In this document: one piece after another, positions 55,791 through 64,000 of the stretch | Position numbering within the stretch: position 1 is the stretch's first letter | Layout: every line of letters starts with the position of its first letter | Assembly: GCA_002205965.3 (NCBI GenBank) | Contig: NADL03000528.1 | Coordinates: 614,195-678,194, forward strand | Source: Kappaphycus alvarezii | Taxonomy: Eukaryota > Rhodophyta > Florideophyceae > Gigartinales > Solieriaceae | Direction of reading: 5' to 3' | DNA: 64,000 nt | The notes under the pieces: model-generated | What the model was told of the DNA's origin: nothing | What the model saw: the letters and a program-made list of their open reading frames with translations, nothing else | Database searches by the model: none | Made by a program: the position numbers and the translations under genes

Positions 55791-56545
55791 AACAGGATTG
55801 AAGAAATTTACCTTGTAGTCATCATCCCCAGGTAGGATGCGCCGATCACGGACTCCGGTACTGTAATTTTGTTGCAGGTCCTGTTGGTAGGCATCTGTAA
55901 CCTCTGTTGAGCGGGCAATGGGCTACCAGACAGCGTAATTGCTCATTTTCCGGTGCACTCCGAGGTAATTTGTCATTGGAGAGTCAAGAATCTCTAGCGC
56001 CTTGTGAATATAGTTGTGGGTCCCAACTATGTATCCATCACCTAAATACCATTACACTGGCAGTAGCGGTTTCTTCCCGCTTCCAGTCAGGTCATTTGCA
56101 ACTCCTGTTGCAGTTGCAGCACTAAATCGTGCAGTACTATAGAGAGAATCATGGATTCCAAGGGATCCCCTAAATTCATTCCTGTAACGCTGCCAATAAT
56201 GTGCTCTCCGCACCGCAAGAAGGCTTTCTCCGTCGCAAAAGTGTACGCGAACTAAGGGAGTAGCTCCGGGAGAGATTTTTTCACCGTCTTCCGAAATTGC
56301 GTCACGACTGACCAGGTTGAATGCGTTTTTGAGGTCAACAGTGAGCATAGCGTGAATAGTGGAGTGTTTGAAGTGGTAAGTAATACACTCCGCGTGTGAA
56401 GTTTCAGATCTTGTATAGGTCTCTATGCCGAGGTGAAGCCGTTGAAAGTGATAGCGTGCTGAGTCGGCGACACGAGACGTGAGGAGATTTACAGAGACTA
56501 AGAAGCGTCCCGACCACTGCATTGAGTCGAATTCTTTGTGGGAGC
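55791..56545 (-). pseudogene. LINE reverse transcriptase fragment, cut by element B
   Basis: The minus strand reads VADSARYHFQRLHLGIETYT, then MLTVDLKNAFNLVSRDAI (RT motif A with its Asp). A GDPLGP-like turn follows after frame changes near 56,170, and motif C is WYLGDGYIVGT near 56,040, where the usual YLDDG has lost its first Asp. This is the RT type that precedes the zinc-knuckle/endonuclease ends found elsewhere in the window, so it probably belongs to the same LINE group. Its 5' side ends abruptly at the element B LTR (56,546); the continuation should lie beyond the window end. Confidence 0.65.
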
Positions 56546-57264
56546 TGATGTGCACAAATTCGCACACGAAAAAATCTAGATGAGGACCATAATTGTATAC
56601 AGTATTGGAACTGGGAAGATATTTTTACAGTTTTTGAATTTGCAAGATATTTTTAATTTGGGTGAGTGTGGCAAATTCATCGGTTGATTTTTTATTTTAG
56701 GACACGCTGTCATAGTGGATGTCAGTACAGTTCTAGGTTGTGGGTGATACTACGAGTGACTCTGAAAGGTCTATATAATGGCCACATCAATTCCCACCCC
56801 TGGCCGATGGGTGGCTGGCATGGGTATGGCACCTAGATATTTACCTTGAGGAAATATCTTCTAATGGTCTCTCTGGTTCACACGATTCCCGTGAATGCAT
56901 TTTATGGTATTTAGTATGTTTGATTGAGACTTTAGGATTAGCCGAAAGTCTATATAAGCTGAGTAAAGTGCTTCCTCCTTGAGAGGTCAAGCAAGTTGGC
57001 AGACAACTTCAGGTCAAGCTCCGAGTAGTAGGAAGTTGAGAGTCAACTTCAGACCCTAGAAAACTTTTTCCTAAGCTGGTCGCAGAGCATCAGTGGTAGA
57101 CCCTGCCCCTTTTATACTTGCTTGTAGCCCTCTCAACTCTCTCCCATATACACTCCTTTTTATTTGTTCAACTATACCACGGTAGCACTTTTGTCGCTCG
57201 CAACACCTCCGTCTTGGGGTAGTTGGTTCTAAGTATCTCTTCTCCCGACGATTTACCCCTATCA
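56546..57264 (+). mobile_element. Element B 5' LTR
   Basis: A 719-bp LTR starting TGATGTGCACAAATTCGCAC and ending TTACCCCTATCA, repeated at 63,284-64,000 with only about six differences by eye. It has two TATA-like modules, TATATAAT at 56,772-56,779 and TATATAAG at 56,951-56,958, each preceded by a similar GAAAGtCT-type block. Its 3' half is homologous to the long LTRs of the D family. Confidence 0.92.
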
Positions 57265-57266
57265 TT

Positions 57267-57284
57267 TGGTACTCTTGTGGAGGG
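57267..57284 (+). promoter_or_regulatory. Element B primer binding site (predicted)
   Basis: TGGTACTCTTGTGGAGGG begins two bases after the LTR end. TGG is the standard PBS start. It differs from the PBS of element A after TGGTA, so the two elements would use different tRNAs. Confidence 0.5.
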
Positions 57285-57353
57285 GGTTGCACCCGAGGTA
57301 TTCGAGTTGAGCAGTCTTAGGGAACCATTCGAGGGGATTTCTTTTCTGTAATC

Positions 57354-58362
57354 ATGGATCTCAACGCTGCTCGTATAACGTTCACAGGGGGCAAGAATGA
57401 AGACGTTGAGGAGTTTCTCTATACATATGTCAACGTTGTGATGCGTGAGAAGAGCGATGAAGAGAAGGCCGAAAGTATCTTCGCCTATCTTCATGGTGAC
57501 GCAAAGCACAAATATAAGGCCAAGTTTATCAACGGGTGGTCTCTTAACGGGAATGGGCGTAACTTCGGTGAGGTATGTGAGTGGCTTGTGAAAGAATATG
57601 CTAAGGAGGTAGAACCAGATGAGATGATTCGTACCGCCATAGAGGCCCGGCTCAACTTCGACGATTTGTTAAGCTCATTGGTATACTTGTGTGATCTCTA
57701 TGAAAAGGCTGGGTTCAACGCCCAAGCCAAGTACGGAATGCTGCGTAAGGCGGCGATGGGGGATAAGCGGCTCTCCGATTTCCTCCTCATCAAGGGCCCT
57801 CACACTTTTAATGAACTGAAGGGTACCATAGTAGAATTTGTCAAAAATTCGGAGACGTTTCAGTCACTAAGTGAAATACCGGGAAACCCGTACATCTATG
57901 CCGATCGTACATCCTGAAAAGAATTATCAAAGGCCAGCGACTAGCGCAGCAGCATTGGAATCAGTCAGGAGCGATGTCAAAAACTTGGAAGAAAGGTTGG
58001 AAACCCGATTCGATAATCGACTTGACATGATAACCTCGCAGTTGGAAAGCCTTACTCTTACCATTAAGAAGAACCAGTCTGGGGCCCCCAAGGCCGCAGA
58101 AGTCTGTTCCTACTGTCACAAGCCTGGACACTTTGCAAATAGGTGTCCTGATAATCCACATAGAAACACTCGTTGTGGAAAGTGCGGTCGTTACGGGCAT
58201 CATGAAAGTAACTGCTGGTCTAAAGACAACAGAAGAGCAAATTTATCGGACGCGAGGAGTGAGTCAGGACCAGAGATGAAAATCTTACAAAACAGGAAGG
58301 ATCAAAGGTTGCGGATGCCGGTAATGTATCCATCGCTGAAGAAATCAGTCAAGTTAATGTGA
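57354..58362 (+). pseudogene. Element B gag with two zinc knuckles
   Basis: The first frame (57,354-57,917) starts MDLNAARITFTGGKNEDVEE and has a retrotransposon-gag-like helical capsid region. The protein continues in a second frame (57,871-58,362) with a coiled-coil-like segment and two knuckles, CSYCHKPGHFANRC and CGKCGRYGHHESNC (both C-X2-C-X4-H-X4-C). A frame change around 57,900 joins them; it could be programmed frameshifting or a mutation. The start is 87 bases after the LTR. Confidence 0.8.
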
Positions 58363-59227
58363 CAAAAAGGGATGGGGAAGGGAACGTTTTGTCGAAAAAA
58401 CCTAGGCTAGATTATGGAATGCTGGAGCATATCCCAGCACCTGTACCTCCTCGAACCAAGAGGCTTGATCAAGTTGTTCCAGGGTGGGAAACACTTCGGC
58501 CAAGAAGACGAAAAGAGTAAGAAATTTAAGAGTATCCCGAAGGACGTACTAGAATATGTGAAGAAGTACAATTTGGTGGCTGAGCTTGCATCGGCCCCAA
58601 CTGGGATAACGTTTGGTCAACTTTTGAGGGGCGACGCAGAGGACGCGAGAAAGAACTCAAAAAAATTATCAGGTCTAATAAGTCCGCTAAGGGTAAGAAA
58701 CTGTTTCTTCAATCGGCCTCGACAGCACCAAGACGTCTTAAACTAGTACCAGTCAAAGTATTGGGAATGCAAACCCAAGCTCTTTTCGATTCGGGCGCTG
58801 TTCCAAACCTTATTCAGAAACTTTGGTGACAGATTTAGGTCTCGAAATTATTCCAACTACTCGAAGAATAACTGTGGCGGATGGAACCGTCTCAAAATGC
58901 ATGGGCACTGTTAACAAGGTTTCCGTGTTCTTTGGGGACTCTAAAGTTGATGTAGACTTTCTCGTCATGCCGGAGCTCCCTTTCGATGCAATCATTGGCT
59001 GTCCTACCATGGAAAGACTAGGGACCTGCATTGACTTGGGCAACCAAATCGTTTCAGTTAATGTTGACGGCAGAAACGTGAAGATGCCCCTGGATTTCGA
59101 CAAAAGCACACATCCGGAAGATCTAAGAAGACGGACAGTGAAGATTTCACTTCTAGCTATGACAGCGAAGATTCCGAACCAACTAACACTTTCGGAAGTG
59201 AGAAAGGGTACGCTCGGGGGACAATGA
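58363..59227 (+). pseudogene. Element B protease region
   Basis: After a linker frame (58,414-58,746) the retropepsin block ALFDSGAVPNLI has D-S-G at 58,788-58,796. The frame 58,823-59,227 then continues through ITVADGTVSKCMGTVNKVSV and AIIGCPTMERLGTCIDL, the usual second half of the aspartic protease. Frame changes lie near 58,680-58,750 and 58,810. Confidence 0.7.
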
Positions 59228-60300
59228 ACATGACATGGGACGATTATGATTCTGGGTTTGAAACAGATGAAGAATGGAATTCTAGGGTAGGTTTGACACC
59301 TGAATGTGTTTCTTTTTGCGATAATATCGAATCAAAGGACGGAATTCGGGCATGAAAGAAGATTACAATTGCACGGAAAAAGGAATATATCGAATTCCAT
59401 ATCTGAAGATGTGAGCACGCCGGAAGAGGTCCTTCAAAATTTGGAGGGTGAGGATCAAGAAAAGGACCAGCGCCAAATTGGAGAAATTCAAGAAAAAGTA
59501 CAGCACCTTCCAGCCCCCGCCTCAATGATAATATCCGACATGTTAACATCTTCCGAAGTAATTGCATGGAGTTTCAGATTTAAGACAAGCAAGTGTACCG
59601 GTCACTCACTCATTTGAACTTACCGATACTCAACCAATTTACCACAGGCCTAGACGTCAACCGCCAAAATATGACCAATTTATCTCAGAGAATGTTACAA
59701 GTATGCTGGAAAATGATATCATTCGGCCAGTTTCATCCCCATGGTCATTTCCAGTTGTGGTCGCACCAAAGAAGGATGGAAAGCTGCGTTTTTGCGTCGA
59801 TTACCTACAACTGAACCAGAGAATGATACCCGATCGATTTCCGATTCCGAATATGGAGGAAATCCTCGAGGACTTGAAGGACGGGAGATACTTCACCTCA
59901 ATTGATCTTTACACTGGTTATTGGCAGATTCCATTGGATGAAAAATGCAAGGAAAAAAACAACTTTTACCAGCAAAGCCGGTACATTCAGGTTCGAAGTG
60001 ATGCCTTTTGGTCTCATGAATGCCCCAGCTACATTCCAAAGAATGATGAACGAGGTTTTGAAAGGACTTCCATTTGCAAGAGTTTATATCGATGATGTAG
60101 TGATATTCTCAAAAACCTTGGATCAGCACATATCGCATGTCAAGACTGTGGTGGAGAAAATAGCTGCGTACAGCCTGAAAATTAAGTTAAGCAAATGCTT
60201 CTTTGCGAAAACGTCTATCCAATTACTCGGTCATATCGTCGATCAAGAGGGAATTAAAGTGGATCCAGAGAAAACGAAAAAAATCAAGTTGGCACCAAGG
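59228..60300 (+). pseudogene. Element B reverse transcriptase, frameshifted
   Basis: Blocks are MLENDIIRPVSSPWSFPVVV, APKKDGKLRFCVDY, FPIPNMEEILEDLKDGRYF and TSIDLYTGYWQIPLDE (motif A Asp). After a shift near 59,950 come FEVMPFGLMNAPATFQRMMN and the catalytic YIDD at 60,085-60,096 (VYIDDVVIFSKT). The thumb and connection segment SFLGLASYYRRFIKDFAK follows. One main frame shift splits the domain. Confidence 0.82.
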
Positions 60301-60952
60301 CCCGCTTCAAAGACGGAGGTTCGAAGCTTCTTAGGACTGGCCTCATATTACAGGAGATTTATCAAAGATTTCGCCAAGACTGCAGCACCGTTACATGCCA
60401 GCACAACAAAGAACGGAAAATTTTTATGGAACAAGGAAATGCAAACCGCATTTGAAGAGCTTAAAGATAAGCTATGTGTCCCCCCAGTGCTCATGTATCC
60501 AGATTTCAAGAGACCATTTGTTGTGGAGACAGATGCCTCAGAACGGTCTTTGGGTGCCGTTTTGTCCCAAAAAGATGAAAACGGAAGACTACACCCGGTT
60601 CAATTCGCAAGTCGCACTCTGAATGATGCGGAAAGAGATACTCAGTCTGCGAAAGAAGCGCTAGCTGTGTCTTCGCACTGAAAAAGTTTCGCGTTACCTT
60701 TTATCACTCGAGAAATTTGTCTTGATAACTGATCACCAGGCACTTAAGACAGCATTCCAAAAGAAAGATGTACATCACCGCTTGGCCCGATGGCTCGACA
60801 TTTTCGCAGAATATCGGTTTGAAATTGTGTATAGGCCCGGACGCAATAATCAGCCTGCCGATTACCTATCCCGCTTGAGGGATCCACTGATTCCAAATGA
60901 AAAAGCTTCCGAGAACATCGTCGGAGTTGCCGAGGTGCAAGTGCCGCGATAA
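60301..60952 (+). pseudogene. Element B RNase H
   Basis: PFVVETDASERSLGAVLSQK (first Asp), HPVQFASRTLNDAERDTQSA, then after a shift near 60,670 FVLITDHQALKTAF, HHRLARWLDIFAEYRFEIVY and RPGRNNQPADYLSRL. The frame stops at 60,952. Confidence 0.8.
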
Positions 60953-60979
60953 CGAGTACGAAGCTAATATTGACGGACT

Positions 60980-62193
60980 AATTAAATTCCTGGATGGACT
61001 AGAAATGAGAAAGGTTGATTGAACACAGAAATTGGGTACGCAGGAATCAAAAGGCTTTTACATATGGAATGGGAAACTCTTCCGACACACGAAAGCCGGT
61101 CCTCGACTAGTGGCCCCTTTGAAAGAAAGAATGAAGATCTTGAGGACTTTTCATGATGAGTTAGGGCATTGGGATCTCGAAACAACCAAAAATTCGTTAC
61201 TGAGAGATTCTGGTGGCCCAGTATCCATAAGGACGTCTATAATTTCGTGAAAAGCTGCGACAACTGTCAAAAATTCACGCCAATACGAAAGTATAAGACA
61301 ACTCTAGGCTTTCCAGTTTCCGGTCTCTTTGAAACCTTCTCAATTGACTTTGCCGGCCCATTCAAGGAAACCTCTTCCGGAAACAAATACCTCCTTATAG
61401 GGGTGGAACATCTTACTGGATGGCCAATAGCAGTTGCAGTTGAGGAGGCCAATGCTGAAGTGGTCCTGAGATTCATCGAAAAAGAAATAATTGAACCGTT
61501 TGGTCTTCCAAAAAGGATCATCTCAGATAACGCACTTTGTTTTACTGCAACTTCACTGCTTCGTTTCTTGGAAGAAAGGATTCAGCTAAAGACAGTTCTC
61601 GCATACGCTCCTATGTCAAACGGAAAGCGGAGAGGATGGTTGGAACCATCAAACGATCAATATCGAAAACTATGTCGAGAATGAAATCCAGTGGGAAGAT
61701 GCCTTACCAAAAGTGTTATACGGCTATCGTCGAAGAAGAGGAAGAAGTGGACGGTCACCGTTTGAGCTAATGTACGGAAGAGCTCCTAGAATGTTACAGA
61801 GAGATATGGAAACAAATTTATCGATGAAGAGAGTAGAGAGGTCGAACTACTGGCCACCGAAAGCTGGAGATCACACCGCGCGCTAACACAGACAAGAAAT
61901 AAGATGAAGAGCCTCCAGTCCAAACTTTTCAGTCGGCTCTAAAGTACTTGTAGCACACGGAAAGCAATGCAACAGGCTGTGAAGTGGCCGGCTTTCCAAA
62001 CAAAGTACTCGAACCCTTGCTCGTCACGGAGGAAAGACACCCGCACTATAAGCTCTGTTCAAGCTCAGGGAAGAGATCAAGGAGGGCAATCCATGCACGT
62101 CGTCTGGTCCCTTACCATCAGAGGCCTGAAGAATTCCTTCTCACACAGGACTATGCGCAACCACGGGCATACTCATCTTTAACTATAGAATGA
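60980..62193 (+). pseudogene. Element B integrase, frameshifted
   Basis: The zinc-binding part has HDELGHWDLETTKNSLL and, after a shift near 61,200, FVKSCDNCQKF (C-X2-C). The DDE core reads FSIDFAGPFKE (Asp), IISDNALCFTATS (Asp) and APMSNGKRR shifting to KAERMVGTIKRS (Glu, about 61,630). The C-terminal part near 62,000-62,190 reads HARRLVPYHQRPEEFLLTQD, like GPY/F-type integrase tails. No chromodomain is seen. The last frame ends TGA at 62,191-62,193, overlapping the ATG of the next ORF. Confidence 0.75.
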
Positions 62194-63250
62194 TTCCTAT
62201 GGGAGGAAAAAGGGCCTGGGAATGGATCATCTCGATTACGCGTGACTACTACGAACTCCACGTAATCATCCATTTCTACATTAATATATGCCTATGTTTT
62301 CGTACGTTGAACGGACCATTGCTACCTCAAGAAGATTTCCGACTATTGATCAGAGTTCTATTCTCATTCCAAAACGGAAGGTTCACGGAAGCAGGTCCAG
62401 AGTTTGTGGAAGTCATATATCATTACTCTATAGGAGGTATGGAATGGTAGCTATCGGAGACTTGTCGCAAACATATCTGAACATTATCCGTCCAGTTTAC
62501 GTATTTCTCAAGAACAACCAAGATGTGCGACTGAGAGGTTACAGCTTGCCCCCTGATATGGAATATCGACTGGTCCCATATCCTCTATGGGAACCTTACG
62601 TTGCTCCGCTCAGAAATACAACCTCAGCCGAAGACCAGGATCCTCCCGAGGCCGTGATGATGATACGAGCTGGACCATCAAGTGATCGGGGCGGATCATC
62701 GAAGAGGGCAAGGCGTCGGGAGCAGCGAGGAAGATCGCCAAGAAGATCGCCTCAAACACCGCCTAGTCTCCCAGGGGGAAACTATGCATCCTTAATTATT
62801 GGACGGCTACCAATTAGACGTTGGCTTCGCGAAATGACAGAGGACCCTCGAGAAGCAGAAGTAATTTCCTTTTTTGCAATTAGTATTTGCATGTGCTTCC
62901 AGACCATTCACGGGGCGCACCTTACTCGTGAGGACTCAGTCCTTATGTTGCGAGTTTTTTTCTCCTTCAGATACCCGTTTCTGGACCCGTTGCCAGAAAA
63001 GTTTGCATACTACGTTTACTACCTCACATTTGGAAGGTTTGGAGAAGTGAAACGGGAGGAGCTCATTAGAGAACACTATGAAACCATACGCCGAATCTAC
63101 GAAACTCTTGACCAAGGAGATGAGCCGGTCATCGCACGGTACACACTCTCTCATCATATTGGAAATGAGCTACTACCATATCCTTATAGTGAACCCTATA
63201 CTCTCCCTGATGAATGGATAGAACTCCCACAAGAACAACAAGAGCAGTGA
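62190..63250 (+). CDS. Element B ORF3: unrecognised protein with a duplicated domain
   Basis: The ORF starts with ATG at 62,190, which overlaps the pol stop as ATGA, and ends at 63,250 (about 353 codons). One single-base shift near 62,436 moves the frame from that of 62,190-62,450 to that of 62,288-63,250. It encodes two copies of one roughly 120-residue domain. Copy 1 reads INICLCFRTLNGPLLPQEDF, LIRVLFSFQ, IIRPVYVFL and RLVPYPLWEPYVAPL. Copy 2 reads ISICMCFQTIHGAHLTREDS, MLRVFFSFR, TIRRIYETL and ELLPYPYSEPYTLP. They are joined by a basic Ser/Arg/Pro linker (SSKRARRREQRGRSPRRSPQ) that looks like a nuclear localisation signal. There is no signal peptide. Placement after integrase is where some retroelements carry env-like or accessory genes, but this has no membrane segment. 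I do not recognise the domain. Confidence 0.7.
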
Positions 63251-63269
63251 CGAGCCGGGACGTTCGTCT

Positions 63270-63283
63270 TGAGCGGGAGGGCG
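63270..63283 (+). promoter_or_regulatory. Element B polypurine tract
   Basis: TGAGCGGGAGGGCG abuts the 3' LTR and follows the ORF3 stop by about 20 bases. Confidence 0.6.
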
Positions 63284-64000
63284 TGATGTGCGCAAATTCG
63301 CACACGAAAAAATTTAGATGAGGACCATAATTGTATACAGTATTGGAACTGGGAAGATATTTTTACAGTTTTTGAATTTGCAAGATATTTTTAATTTGGG
63401 TGAGTGTGGCAAATTCATCGGTTGATTTTTTATTTTAGGACACGCTGTCATAGTGGATGTCAGTACAGTTCTAGGTTGTGGGTGATACTACGAGTGACTC
63501 TGAAAGGTCTATATAATGGCCACATCAATTCCCACCCCTGGCCGATGGGTGGCTGGCATGGGTATGGCACCTAGATATTTACCTTGAGGAAATATCTTCT
63601 AATGGTCTCTCTGGTTCACACGATTCCCGTGAATGCGTTTTATGGTATTTAGTATGTTTGATTGAGACTTTAGGATTAGCCGAAAGGTCTATATAAGCTG
63701 AGTAAAGTGCTTCCTCCTTGAGAGGTCAAGCAAGTTGGCAGACAACTTCAGGTCAAGCTCCGAGTAGTAGGAAGTTGAGAGTCAACTTCAGACCCTAGAA
63801 AACTTTTTCCTAAGCAAGTCGCAGAGCATCAGTGGTAGACCCTGCCCCTTTTATACTTGCTTGTAGCCCTCTCAACTCTCTCCCATATACACTCCTTTTT
63901 ATTTGTTCAACTATACCACGGTAGCACTTTTGTCGCTCGCAACACCTCCGTCTTGGGGTAGTTGGTTCTAAGTATCTCTTCTCCCGACGATTTACCCCTA
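63284..64000 (+). mobile_element. Element B 3' LTR (last about 3 bases outside window)
   Basis: A 717-base match to the 5' LTR, ending TTTACCCCTA at the window edge. Differences seen include A/G at the eighth to tenth bases, C/T near base 29, A/G in GAATGCRTTTTATGG, one extra G in CGAAAGGTCT, and GG/AA in TAAGCTGGTC versus TAAGCAAGTC. Confidence 0.92.

Larger units (their letters stand above)
56546..64000 (+). mobile_element. Element B: young Ty3-type LTR retrotransposon with third ORF
   Basis: At least 7.45 kb: LTR, PBS, gag with two zinc knuckles, protease, RT, RNase H, integrase, a third ORF, polypurine tract and 3' LTR, which is cut by the window end about 3 bases before its expected end. 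The preceding five bases, GGAGC, should reappear after the window if the insertion made a normal target duplication. Confidence 0.9.

Noticed and set aside
1..64000. CRISPR arrays, bacterial operons, ribosome binding sites
   Set aside because: No regularly spaced short repeats and no prokaryotic gene organisation; content is eukaryotic retroelements and signal-peptide peroxidases.

Overview
The window looks like nuclear DNA of a eukaryote with compact, intron-poor genes separated by long repeat-rich DNA. Three neighbouring genes (an RluA-type pseudouridine synthase and two secreted animal-type haem peroxidases), no recognisable introns, and a dense load of Ty3 LTR elements, R2/R4-type LINE pieces and PIF/Harbinger remnants would fit a florideophyte red alga such as Chondrus crispus. 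That assignment is inference; nothing here proves the species.

Layout. 1-8.6 kb is AT-rich and apparently gene-free. 8.7-10.6 kb holds a decayed PIF/Harbinger transposon: a transposase on the minus strand, convergent with a possible partner ORF on the plus strand. 11.4-12.7 kb carries two abutting 5'-truncated LINE ends (minus). 13.2-18.4 kb is the only host gene island, all on the plus strand: pseudouridine synthase, peroxidase 1, peroxidase 2. Both peroxidases keep their haem-pocket motifs but carry single-base frameshifts.

18.4-41.6 kb is a nest of mobile elements. A decayed Ty3/gypsy element (element D, minus, about 23.5-40.2 kb) has unusually long LTRs, about 1.5 kb, that contain remnants of an acidic-protein ORF. 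Its integrase is split by element A (plus, 26,715-34,769), an 8.05-kb chromovirus whose LTRs are flanked by the target duplication ACTCG. Between its 5' LTR and gag, element A carries three foreign-looking pieces: a proline-rich two-C2H2-finger ORF, a tRNA-like sequence and a LINE end. A second, plant-like PIF/Harbinger remnant follows at 40.5-41.6 kb.

41.6-51.1 kb is AT-rich with no recognisable gene. 51.1-56.5 kb holds another D-type LTR, two old LINE ends, one recent LINE end with its target duplication, and a LINE reverse-transcriptase fragment. That fragment is interrupted by element B (plus, 56,546 to the window end). Element B is a Ty3-type element with about 99%-identical LTRs by eye. 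It has an extra third ORF after the integrase that overlaps pol by ATGA and encodes two copies of one unrecognised domain. This ORF is the best candidate for something undescribed.

Three host genes are therefore supported. Nearly everything else is mobile-element sequence at different stages of decay, and the order of insertion can partly be read: D is older than A, and the LINE RT is older than B.
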